From Prunus persica (taxonomy: Eukaryota; Streptophyta; Magnoliopsida; Rosales; Rosaceae), in NCBI RefSeq assembly GCF_000346465.2, contig NC_034011.1, positions 7,532,611 through 7,596,610 on the forward strand: 64,000 nt of DNA, given 5' to 3'. Positions within the stretch are counted from its first letter, which is position 1. Every line of letters begins with the position of its first letter. The translations under genes were made by a program, and so were the position numbers. The notes beneath the pieces are model-generated. The model was not told the DNA's origin and ran no database searches. It saw only the letters and a list, made by a program, of their open reading frames with translations. Positions 32,018 to 45,690 of this stretch are shown here, piece by piece.

Positions 32018-35000
32018 TCACATTGTAGAAGCTTTAGCAAAACTTGAAAATCTGGAGGACTCATTTTCTAGGAGAACCTGCGGATTTCCTTGTTCAACCT
32101 ACATGGGTGCAGAGAACAAGATAAACAGTTTTTTAAAGTCGGTGATTTCAGAAGGCAAGGAAACATTTTAGCCACTCAGTCAGTAGTGCAACTGTAGATG
32201 ACAATCTAGTAATGTAATGAGAATGAGTTGACATTTAATCAGCAATATGGAAGACAGAAGGCAGCCGATTTATTCTGTTGAAGCTATATTTAATCTTTAT
32301 AGGTGCTGTGATATTGGCCTTTGCAACCAATATAATCTAACATTTTAAAGATGTCTTCACTTTTCTTACAAAGAAACGTTATTTCTGGATGCAAATCATA
32401 GACATCAAATAATGACAAAAAAGAAACAAGGAACACAGGAAAACACACAGGTAGATACACGGGAAAGCATACGACATACCAGGATACCATGGTCAAGGAC
32501 CAAGACACTGTCCATATTTAAGACAGTGGAAATACGGTGAGCAATTGTGATAACTGTCATCCCTCTGCATTCACTAGATATAGTTTTTTGTATTATTGAT
32601 GCTGTTTGCGTATCAACATTAGCTGTGCATTCATCCAAACAGAGGACCTGAAGGATTTCAATATGATCAGTCTTTATCTGTTAATAAAGTAAAACACCCC
32701 TTCCCCAAATGATCCATGCAACACATGCCTGTACAGAAAAGCAATAAATATGTACACTTAAATTTAATTTCAACGTGGAAATGTTTATTTTTCCATCTAT
32801 TTCTTGTTTTTTCTTTACTACTTGTAAATTGATTTAATGGATCATACAGAATTTTGAAATTGTACTGGAAGAATAATCCATTCAATTTCTCAGAAATAAC
32901 AGGAGAGACATATAGACATAAATAGAGGTACACATTACCAAAGAATTTGATCAAAAAAGAAAAAGAAACGAACAGAATTTGAGTTTGACAAGAAGAAGGC
33001 TGAAAACTTGAAAAAAGTGGCATAAAAGGTCAACATCGCCGAAATCCAGTAATTCATCCAGAGCAATCACTTTAACCAGATTGAAATGATTGCAAACACG
33101 ACTGGCACGTTCTGTTGAGTGATGTTAAACGGATCCTTGGAAATTTTTATACAATTGAATAATCAAGAAACTTACAGAAGTTCATATTTCACAAATATTG
33201 CAATTTCGGCATATGGTTATTTCATTGTGCTGTCCCTGAACTATTTATCACTGTACCTTTGAAGACTTCAGAAGTGCGCGTGCAAGGCAAAGAAGCTGTC
33301 GTTGCCCAACAGAAAATGACATCCCTGATTCCTTCAGGTGAATATCTAGCCCTCCTGCTGCTTCTACTTCCTCTTTGACATGGCATCTCTCCAAAGCCTT
33401 CCAAATTTTTAAGTCATCACTCAGCTGGAATGGATCTAGATTGTCCCTATAAATTTGGAAGAAATGCACGAAAATCTACTTATTAATTAAGGTAGGTCAT
33501 CTGACCAATATTAAAGGTTACAGGGCTAAAAGAAAGTATGAGATCTAAAAAGTTAACATCAAAACAATATACCATAAAGAAAATATACCACAACTACGAG
33601 GACTTAATAGAGTACCTTAATGATCCTTCAAATAAAAAAGGAGTCTGAGGAACAACAGAGAAATGTCCACGAAGATCTCTGATAGGAGCACTAGCTATGT
33701 TTATGCTATCCACAAGAATACATCCTTTACAGATCGGTGTGAGGCGGAAAAGGGCATTCAAGACACTAGACTTTCCAGCTCCTGTCCTTCCAATAAATCC
33801 GACCTAATTAACAATCAAGGGGAAATAATAAATGAGCATTATCACATAAGTTCTAACCTTTAACATCAGGCTGAGTATGTACCAACCTGCATCCCGCCCT
33901 CGATAGTAAAACTAATATCACGGAGTGCAGCTGGTAAAGACGGCTTATATCTCAAGGTTACATTCTGGAATTCAATCTGTCCTTGATAGGGCCAACTGGG
34001 ATGTAAGGATTGGGATCCATGCAGTTCTTCTTGTGGAACGTCCATATACTGTGAAACGTAAAATCAGGACATAAGTAATTTGTAGCAATCTATATCAGAC
34101 AAAGATCCATCTTTGTACCTCAAGAGCTCTTTCAACTGAAACCATTTCCTTCTCCGTTTCAGTGAAACTTGTCAAAAAGCTTCCCAGCAAAGACACAACT
34201 GGAGCTGCGTAAGACAGAGCCAATCCTACCTGTAAAAGAATGCACATCCTTTTAACTCTATCTCTAATTTGACAACACATGGAAATGGATAAAAGACTTC
34301 AACTTTGACTCAAATCTCAAAAATGAAATTTTAATTGTAATAGGTTGAAGATAGATGAAGTTCTACAGAACTTACCAACCCTGGTGTACTGAAATTGATT
34401 GGTAAACTGCCATGAGATCCAATAACAGCCATGACAGCAACAAATGAGATGATAAATGCTGCTAACAACTGAAAGAAGATCACTGCCAGAATGTCAGAGC
34501 AGGCTATGAAAAACTTTTCTGGTTTGCCTGAACTTCTAGCAGTTATTTACATTCTAAAACTTACTAGATCTAGATCCCAACCGACAAAACTCAACTTATA
34601 CTAAAAGGCTTCAATTGCAAGGATTTGAACTTAGGATTGCCAGTTCTGATAACCATGATAAAAACTTGTGGGATTAACTGCAATTTGCAAAATATTAAGC
34701 TGTCAGGATGTGGCTTATAACAGGTTATATTTTTTTCTCCTAAACTATAAAACTTATGTTCCCTCCTTCTAACCATACAATTTAAGAAGAAGTTATGCTC
34801 AGAAAGTTCACTTCACAACTAACTTGTACCCCATTTGCTTCAGATTATTTTGTTCTCATGATGAACAAAGCTCCAGAGTATAAATGTGTACTAGTAACTA
34901 AAATTGACTAGAAAGGGAGGTTGTTAAATACTGAGATATACCTGAAGACGCAGGGAAAGCCACAAACTTGCTGTTAACTCTGTGTAAGAAGTTTGTTGAT

Positions 35001-38000
35001 ACAATTTGACCTGGTCAGTGAATCTGGCAAAAAAAAGGTCCTGTCCACAACCGGAATTGATTGGTTGCAATATGTCTATCAATTTTACCATAAGCAAAAA
35101 TCATCATCAAGACCAGTAAGAATAAATGCAACAAACAATCCATCTTGTACATACAATAATACCAATAAAAAGAAGAAAGCAGATACGTACTATTTCACTC
35201 AAGCTATTTTTACTAGAGCACTAGAATAAACTTTATCATCCTGATGGGTAACTATAATTTCAATGATACTAAGCTATGTTTCTTGTTTAGTTGGGCTTCA
35301 TTTCTTCTGGTTGGAGTGATCCTGATTGTAATTGTCCTAATAAAAGTCTCAAATAAAGGATACTAAGATATGAATAAATCAGAACACAATAATACTTAAA
35401 TCTCGTGCACCTCATACCACTTCCACTAAGCCCATTATGAGCTCTCTCAACATTTTTTTCCTGAACTATCCTATAAAATTTTAGGTTTTACCATGTCTCT
35501 AAAGAATTTCAAAATTTATAATCGTGCTCATTTTTTGCTTCATCCTATGATCCAAACGGATTCATTTGTTATATGAAATTATGAATGTTCTTTTGTTTTT
35601 AACCAACTGGATAAATGAGAGCAATCCCTCTAATAACACCTTTCACAAATTATTTAATGTGACTGGTGCAACTGGGAAAAGTGATGCTACTACAGAACAT
35701 AAGAATTCCCAATATACACTCGCTTTGAAAGGGGAATGGAACATTTAAAATTAGCAGTACTTTCTAAACTTCATTTCACAATTTGAGGACCAACATAACA
35801 CTATTAACTGCAAAAAAAAGAGGAAGCAGATATTTTCATAGATTTTGAAAATTTTAAGCTGTATACTATTTTTACTGCACATACAACTCATTTATGTCGT
35901 GGTGCACCTTTGTTCATGCATGTGTATCCATGAGTATCAAGGACCTTTGAGGCAATTATACATTCTTCCCCATGATATCATCATATAAATAATGGTCGTC
36001 GTCTTTTACAAAATATGTACCTCAGACTTGAATGCTCGAATGGTTGATGAGCCATCAAGTGTCTCTGTGAAGGATGTATAGATGGGAGATCGAGAAACAC
36101 TGTCCAGCCTCCGTAATTCCCGAGATGTTGATCTGTAGAAGAACTGTATAATTCTTCACCAATCAGATTATTCTTCCTTTTTTTATATATAAAATAAATT
36201 TTCTAAGCAATGGATAGACCATAAAGTTGAAAGATGTCATCTGCCACATTCTTAGGATCGAATCACATTCTGTTTTAATGTGATCCCAAATTATGTTGTA
36301 TTCTAACAATCTCCTCCCATGTTTGAAGTATCATGAGTCCTCCACTTGCTTTGTTTAAAAATCATGCTAATCATTTTCATGAAAACAAGATATTCAGTCC
36401 TAAATTCCTTTGTTAACATATGCTTGAAAATGATCCAAAACATGGAAATATTTTACATCATTTGTTAGACAGGGAAAAAAGGTAATATTACAACTAAAAT
36501 TTCATATGAAAAAAGAACTGGCTCACCCTATAAAAAGGGGGAAATCTATCGTAACTCTATGTAGAATTAACAATTTTGTGTCACTATCTTAAATTGCCCT
36601 GGTCTCTTAGAACATTGCATTTCCATAACTCGATTTCCCAACCTATTTTATGAAAAAACAAGGAAAGAATAATAAAACTTTCCATGCGCCTGGTCGCAAG
36701 TTTCATATATTAATTAAACATTCCCAAAGTTCTCAGTGGTTTGAAATCATATTTGAACCCTGGCTCAGACAAAAAAATTTAAAAAAAGGGCATGAAGAAT
36801 ACCTGAAGTTTGCTGTAGATATACCAGAATGGCAATAGCAAAAGCAAGAAGAGGACCTAGAGACAAGCATAAACCTTTAGAACAACATTTCAACGAATGA
36901 GGATGGCCAAAAGTTTGGAATTCCAGAAAAATGCCTAACAGAAGTTAAACCTTTGGATACCTGTACGTATGACAAAACTATTGCAATTCCTAGCAGGCCA
37001 ACAAAATTGGCTAGGAGAATGTTAAGAATGAAGGGGAGAGAATCATCAATTGTATATAGATCTGAAGAAAACCTACAGGCAAAACAAATACGTAGAATTT
37101 AACAAATTATAGCTAATAAAATCAGGAAGATATATCTTATAATAACCTGTTTAGTATTCTTCCGCCAGGTGTCTGATCAAAGAATTGCACTGGTGCATTG
37201 ATAAGCCTTTTCAGCAGTGTATCATGCACCTTAACAGCAGCTCGTAAGCCACCAAATGCAAATGAGAAAGCCCTCACTAATGTAAGAATTGAATTTACAA
37301 TGCAAAAGATGCAGAGTATAACCTGCACTAATCCAACAAAAACAGAAACAAACGTCTTAATAAAAAAAAATTAGGGGCATTTCCTTTTCTTTTCTTTTTT
37401 TTGGAAAAAATAAAATATCATTGACCTTCTTACAATATGAAGCTGTCTATAAGCTAAATTCATAATTTCAGCAACAAGAGTAAAAGATTCATAAGCTGGT
37501 ATGTTTATCGATTGCAGCACACAGTATAGATAGATCACTTCAAAGTTCAAACCAAATTTAAAACACGAATGGACAACTTTTCCCTTCTTATATTTTAACC
37601 GTACAAGGGATTCTAAAATTAGTGTTAGAAAATAGGGAAAGAATAGTAAATAATTAGGATTCCAATTCTTGGAATCCCTTGTTTAAGGGCATGCTCTATG
37701 TTTTGTTGTTTCCTAATTTGGTTGTATATCATAAAGTAGTTTCCTATTCTGAATAGGGCTGTAAGGTTTATGATAGGGTACAACTTACAACCCTACAACC
37801 AAATCGGAAAACCGGATCACAGCCCTGATTCAAACCAAATCTTCCTGGAATCATAATCATAATGTAATTTTATTCCAACTATCAGAACTCAAAAATAAAC
37901 AAACAGAGAGTATGAAGAACTATCTATTTATAACATATTCACATTTAAGTCTTCATATTTTGACGATCTGATTATCAAATTTGAATGCATAATTTGGAGC

Positions 38001-41000
38001 TACCGTATTGTAAACCTCTTGTAAAAATATGCAATTTTTGGGCTTTCTGAAGGCTTCTACCATTTGAGAGAATCGGGACTTCTTGGTAACCTTTTAATTC
38101 ATCAAAGTTTATTTTAAAACGAAAAATCATGCCATAATATTGAAAACTGTGGAAGTTGTTTACCAGATAAAAGGATGTGGAATATTCTTTCCGACTGCTT
38201 CTTGTTGCATCAACCCAATTTGACAGCCACAGATCATTCCCATTACGAGAAGCTTGCATTAGGATTGCTGACAGGCATATTACAACTGAAATGAACCAAC
38301 CAGAAAATGTGGCATAATTCCTGCAATCATAATTAATATTAATCCTACATAATAGATAATGGAAACCCCAACTATATCCATAGCCAATACAAAATTCTTG
38401 TCTCTTGCATGCAGTGAAATGTTAAATCATAAACTTTCCTGTAAAAGATATGAACTATGAAGAGTCAGCAATTTTTTTTTTTTTTTAAGAGAAACGATAT
38501 ATCGGTTTTCAATGCAAAATAAATCAACGGAACAAAATTGATATCAGTTTTCAATGCAGTGGAGTGTGATACTCACTTGTAGATGGTAAGTTCTACTCTG
38601 CCCTCTTTTCGTGCCTCAACTTCAATGATCTCTTGTGTTCTATCTGAAGCAGGCACAGTATCTTTTTCTAGCACGAGATTTTGTTGGCTTTCAACATGAA
38701 TATCTTCGACTGCACTGCATTCTTGGCTTTCATTTTTTAAACATATATCAATTTCATTCAGTGGAGAGAACACTGAATACGAAGAAACAGGCCAATCAGC
38801 CGATCTTCCTACCCACTTGACATGTCCTTTGTCCATAACAACAATTGTATCGGCTGAAGATATTGCCTGTGCAGTAACAGATGGAATCATTTGCAAAAGA
38901 ACTGGAGATTGGAATTATATGTGGAACAGTTTTCTATGACTTGAAGTGCTTTATAGTTTCTCATAAACCATAAAATTTTGCAACTAAGATGATAACAACT
39001 TCGCCAACTGAAACAAAATATATTTTAATAATACAAAAAATTGTATAATGACAAGCAATCATGCATCAAAACCCATTCAATGTAAGAAATTCCAAACAAA
39101 TTCATAGAAAATGTTGTTCTGGTGATCAACTGAGTTCTGTTCAAGTCAAAATTGATGCAGGATACGGGTGAATTGAGTATTTGGGTAATTTAGCGGAAGC
39201 AAAAACAATGGAAAAACAGAAAATAGGTGGTAAAAGACGCCTTGGCTTCACACACCAAGGAGTCTCCAATCTCTGGAAAGTAAACTTTTCTTAATATCTC
39301 AAGTCTCAACTCCATAATGAATTAAATGAGAGAGGTATTTATAGCAAACTAAAACCTAGAGACAATACGATAAAAAATCCCTTGCTAAAACAGAAATTCT
39401 AACCTAAATAAAATAGGGAACTTAGAAATCCTACTAAAATCTGGAAAACTTAAAAATCTTACTAAAATCTGGAAAACTTAGAGAACATGTTAGAAACTAA
39501 TCGCAGGAATAAAAAATTGCCAGATTTAAAGACCAAATTAAATGACTTCCTCTTCCGTCTCTTTCTTTTGTAAACTCTCATGGGTTTGACAAATATGTCC
39601 TCATCAAAAATAATAATAAATAAAACTCTGCGGAAACAGGTAAACCTGAACATTGTGGGTACAAAGTACACGAGTCTGTTGTTTCATAAGCGGACCCAAA
39701 ATGGCATTATACAAAATACACCGAGCAACTTGTGCATCAACTGCACTTAGGACATCATCAAGAATAAACATATCGGAGCCATTATACATGGCCCTGCAAT
39801 TGCACAAAGTTACAACAAATTTGATCAGATTCAAGGAAAGAAAATAGAAGAAAGAATTGAGGCCCATTCATAGCTAGCTGTGGTGAGTATAGAGAGAAGA
39901 TGTAACCTTGCCAAAGCAATTCTAGCTCTCTGTCCACCTGACAAGTTGATTCCTTTTTCTCCAATGTAAGCCATGTCACCTCCAACCATTAATGAAATAT
40001 CAAGGTCTAGAGCACTTGCCTCTAAAGTATCCAAGTATCTACCAACAAAAAGGAAAATCACAGTAAGAAAATTGGGGAGAACATTCCCCTCCATGATAAG
40101 AAAAGGACCCACTTGCACAAAAACTGGAGAAAACTCGTTCATAACCAGGGTCGGCCCAAAGTAAGGACACAGTGGGTGAACTCTTTACGCCCCACATCAG
40201 AGGGCTGAAAAAAATTAATCTATATGTATGGTGAAAAAAAAAATACAAGCACCCCAAAAAATTGTATACGTACAGGGGCCCTTTTTCTTTTAGAGAGAGG
40301 GCAAAAACGTATAATATGTAAAGAGATATCATACAACCAAACTCAAACTTTTGGAATTACTCTAGTTACATTGGGTCATTCGAAAATTTGAATTTCGAAT
40401 ATACTTCTTAAACTTATTTCATATCATGATAGATGCCATAAGCCTGCATATGCTACATTATTTTATGGGCACTAAGATATAGTTTTTCCTTTAAATGAGG
40501 TTTGAAACATTGAACTACAATGCAGAGTGGGGCCCACAATGTGTCTCTTAAATAATCCTATTTAAGGGATCCCTCAACTGAAGCTGACTATGTACATATG
40601 CGCATGTGTCTGAAAAGATGAGGTTCTTCAGAACCCTCCACCTGACCGCCCTGTCAGTACTCATGGACAGGCACTACATACTCTTCAGGGTTTAAATTCA
40701 AGTGGTTACTTTCTAAGTTCAAACGCATCATAATAGTTGGCTGGACTTCGGGTGCTATCCACCATCCAATCAAAGGCATCTACTGTAAAACCCATGAGCC
40801 CTAAGCGCTGTGTGTATTTATTTTGCAAGCATTAAACTAAACCAGGGCCACCTTAAGCTTATTATATATTATATATGTATCATCTTCTAATCATTGGGGA
40901 AAATAATTCTTGTGTGAGACCGTGGATATGTACAAAAGAACCCCATTGTTTGTTGTGGCCCTAGGCCCAAAAAACTCAGGTTCAGTCCTGTTCTCAATTC

Positions 41001-44000
41001 CAAAACTATCCAGAAACGGGCCTGATGCAAGACACGTAGGACCTAAATTTATTAGTTTCCTAGATTCTCTAGTTTTCCAAATTCTAGTAGGATTTCTACT
41101 TCTCCAAATTTCCAGATTTCTAGTTTTAAGCTTCCTATTTTATTTGGGTTAGGATTTCTGTTTAAGCAAGGGGTTTTTATCCTATTATGTCTGGGTTTTA
41201 GTTTGCTATAAATAACCCCATGAGGTTCTTTAAAATTCAGATTTGGATATTGAGTAAACCTTCTCTTAAAACTATGTGATTTCTGTCCTTCCTTCTCGGT
41301 TCTCTGATTTCGGTCCTTTCTTTCGTCCCTTCGATCTATGTTTTCGTCTCCTCGACCTCCAATATTCTTCTTGTTCTACTGTTCTGCCCTTTCTTTCGTC
41401 TTTTCAATCTATATTTTCGTCTCCTCGATCTCTTATATTCTTCTATGTTCTATTGTTTGAGTGCTTAATCTAATACCTACGGGCTGTCCTACATCAGGGC
41501 CCCTTATATTGGGAGCAGCTCAGGCAGTCCTGACATGCAATACATGATCTCTTTGTAATTGGCCCCCTTCACTTCATAAAGAAGAGCAGGATGTGTTTAC
41601 TATGAAACTAGCACATTCACAGTAAAACACAAAATTGAAAAATTAATATTAAATCAGACTACTTCATCATTGGAAAAGGACCACACCTTTTGGGATCATA
41701 ATGCTTTCCAAACAGTATGTTGTCACGTATTGTTCCAGATAGAATCCAGGGGACCTAACATTTAAAAATGCAAAGGACAGGTCGATAAATTCTATTTCAT
41801 AAGAGCGTAGCTATAGCAACCACACTAAACTAATCACAAACCTGTGGTACATATGCTATAGAACCACATGAATATACTGATCCATGGACAAGTCGCATTT
41901 CCCCCAAAATTGAATTCAACAAGGATGATTTACCTGAACCAACCTGAGAGAATTCAACAAACACACTGAATGGTGAATGCAGCAGATGTCAAATTAATTC
42001 CCCCTCACGAAAAAGAACTATATCACATATTCTAGTAGTAAACCAAATTTGATATATCTAATTACAAATCTTTTGCTTATAATAACATTCTTGAAAAACT
42101 TTACATGAAATTTTATTGGCTTCACCAAAGCCCCAATTTCATGCACTACAGAGTCCCGCATCGCCTAACAGTAATATTTAAATCCATTACAGATTGCAAT
42201 CTTTTTTTTTTTTTTTTTTTTTTTTGAGAGGGAACAAATTTAATTAAAAGGCAATGAAAAGTACATAAAGCGAGTGAACAAGAAGTAAACCAGTAAACAA
42301 AGTACAATGGATTACAACAGAATAACAAAAATAAAACAGCCAAGCTATCCTATCGCAACCTTCCAATTTAGCAAAATAGAAGAGGATTTTAGATCCCTGA
42401 ACTCTGATGAAACTACAATTTGAGAATTGACATATACACGATACCTACAGTTCATCATTATCCTTGTCCCTTAAGCGTGATTCAGACCCTATTTAACATG
42501 AACTATCAAGAGTCACTTAAGATTACTCTCAGATTTGATTACACATCCTTTGTGGATGTCTACTCTGTTTGTAGAACTACAATGTTAAATTGTTTTGCTT
42601 TGATAACATCTAACAAATGATGGGAAGAAAATCTGAACAGCATTAGAAATAATCATGTCTAGCTCAAAATAGGGAACTTTTGTGAAACTATTTTCCATTC
42701 ATAAACAATCTAACAAATAAGCTAAGAAATTCGGTTCTGCATCCAAAATTGCAGATAAAAGGTATCAGATATGAAATGATAATGAGCATATTTTAATCTT
42801 CCCATAACTGACCTCTCCAATCACTGCAATGAAGGAACCCTTTGGAATGCCTAGAGTTACATGTTTCAGCACCAAATCCAAGTCTTTTTCATCGCTGCTT
42901 GACCAAGCAAAACATGAATCATCGAATACAACAGCCTTATCTTCATGGAAAATTTCAGATTTGTCATTTGAGAAATATGGTGAAGATGAACCAGCTGTTG
43001 TTTCCAGTTTTGATTTGTGCTGAGAGCAAGATAGAAACCTGCTCAACCGCTTGATAGATATGATGGCCTGGGATAGAGTAAGGAGAGCACATACATTTCA
43101 ATCAATAATTAGAAAAGTATGAAAAGGCTGTACTTCAAACCCACGGAACAAGGAAAACTTACATCAATTAATCCATTAATGACCCATGGAAATGAATTTA
43201 GAGGAGATATCAAAGTATTAAACAGAGCAAGACAAGTGAAGACCTGCATTTGGGGTTTTAGAGAGGTAAGTTTTTCTTGGAAATTGCTTCATTGTCTGAA
43301 CAATATGAATTAAAATCATTATGCTCAGGGAACAGTGGGTACCGTTGCAGCATCAAGTTGATGGCCCATCAATGCAAAAAGTCCAAATGTGAACAGGGAA
43401 AAAAGAGTTGGTGTTGTAGCCCAAAAAAATACACACCAGGCATCCAAGTATTTCCGTGTCTAATCAATGTAGATAAATCAAACATTATTCTATGCAGCTA
43501 ACAGGAGCACTGGAAGAAAAGTAAAGATATCTAATCAATTGATTGCTCTTGGGTATGCCAAAAATAAAAGTAGAGTCATACAGTTAAGTGCATAACTTCT
43601 AATGATCTTGTCTCCATCAACCAGCTAGAAAACAGAAGCTCCCACCCATGCATCTTCAAAGTGCGGATATATGTCAACAGTTCTCCTGTCCTTCTTATCC
43701 TGTCGAGGACCACAGTTGCTGAATATAAATATTGAGAAAACACAACAGTACTCTGCAGTTTTTTTTCTTCGTCTTAATATAGCACTTACTACTACTGTTA
43801 AAATACCAATCTCAAAAATAAATCATTAGTGTGGAGAAATACACCACCAGTAAATAGACATGAAAAAAATAATAATAAAAAAATTGCTGATCCGGACAAA
43901 AATAAGAGTCACATGGCTAGAGTAATGATTTTAAACAGAGAAATCCATCATCTCACAACAGAAAATAATTTTTAGATTTAAATAAACATATAACTGAAAC

Positions 44001-45643
44001 TATAGTCATTCTTGTTATCTCCCAAATTCCCACAGTAGAATACCCTATACTTGAATTTTTGAGCAATACATGGCCTGTTCGCTCTGTTTTAAGTTATTAA
44101 TTGGATTATTTCCAATATTTTGTTGAGTCCGGGTGTGGCCTGTTGGCACTCAATGGAGCTATTTCAAACAGATGCAGAAGAGTCTTTCAAAATTCAAGAA
44201 TTCCAAGATGAAAAAGTTGGTGAACATTTTGTTCAATTTCTTGATACTGATTTTATTTTGTCTCAGGATACAAGCAATTTCAATCCTCAACATGACAGGG
44301 AGTGTTAGGCTTGATATACAACAAAATACAATCAATATGTTCGGAGCAAACTTAAATACTGCACAATATAATGAGATAAAAAGTACATATACCTCTCATC
44401 TTTCTGCTTCATCATTTTCACTGTAGCACTTGCAATCAATGTAGATATCCATTTATTCACTATAAGGAGAAAAAAGAGTTTCAATCGGATATATATTGAA
44501 AGCATATTTTATCAATTTACTTTATGATATACTTTATCAGTATATAAGCGGGTGCATAAATGAACCTAGAAAAATTCCATCTCTAATTTTACAATGACGG
44601 TACCAAAACAAATATGGGAGCTCTTATTGGCATTCCAAAAACAGTCATCCTAAACCCACTATATGATGGAGATTACAAACTACCCAAATATACCCGAATT
44701 CAAATACAAATCCAAGTCAAGCCCAAAGTCATCCATGCAACCAACTCTCACCTCAAGGGGAATCAGCATACCTCTTTACACACTTCTAAGTAACTTTTAG
44801 TATTGCCACCCTTTAATTACTATTCAATTGAACAAAATCTTTGACTTTCAATAGATGTCATAATTTTTTTGCATCATCTTCACATCTTACAATAAATATA
44901 ATTGCATAAAATAAAATAAGAACAAGGCTGCTCCGCTTTTCCCAAATGCCGTGTAAGAATTAGGATATTGAGAGGTACCTGGTATCAGGGAGATGGTAAT
45001 TGCAATCCCAGCAACAAATGCAAATTTGACTTGTGTATACAGAAGGAACAAAGCCACCCCAATTTGTAAGGGTAAGCTGAAACAGTCATTAAAAAAATAG
45101 GGTTGATCAGAAAACTATACTCCTAAGATAACACCATGGATTCGCTTAACGTTCACAAGAGTGGTGGGAACATAATGAGCTAGTTTTCTGATCTCAAAAA
45201 GAACATTTAATGGCATGACCCATGCTAACAAAGAATTAAAAATTAAATTAATTATCCAACCTTATGATTTACAGAAATGAGAATCGTCATCACAAATAGA
45301 ACAAAAACAAAATGAATGGGATACAAAGAAACATTGATAGGGTAAAAATATTAAACAGATAAGAACACACATAAAAGAAGGAAACGTATGAGGGTCGATG
45401 AAACATGGAGCCAGAGCCCATGAAACATACTTTTTCTATGCGAAACAATATTTTATTAAAGAGCTTAAAGTCAGATTACAAAACTTAGTGAACCAGAGGT
45501 CCACCAAAAAATGATGCAACCCTCAAAAATAGATCCCAAATATACCTTTTACATTGTTTAAATACAATTCTAAAAACTATCCTAAAACTGCTCCCCAATG
45601 AAATAAATTTACAGAAATGAAAGACCCCTGAAGGCTGGAGAGA

Positions 45644-45690
<47 letters not shown>

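Noticed and set aside
33257..33446. FSVGQRQ in ABCC13 NBD2 as a broken signature motif
   Set aside because: This variant is normal in NBD2 of ABCC transporters, and the catalytic Glu of Walker B (LCLDE) is present.
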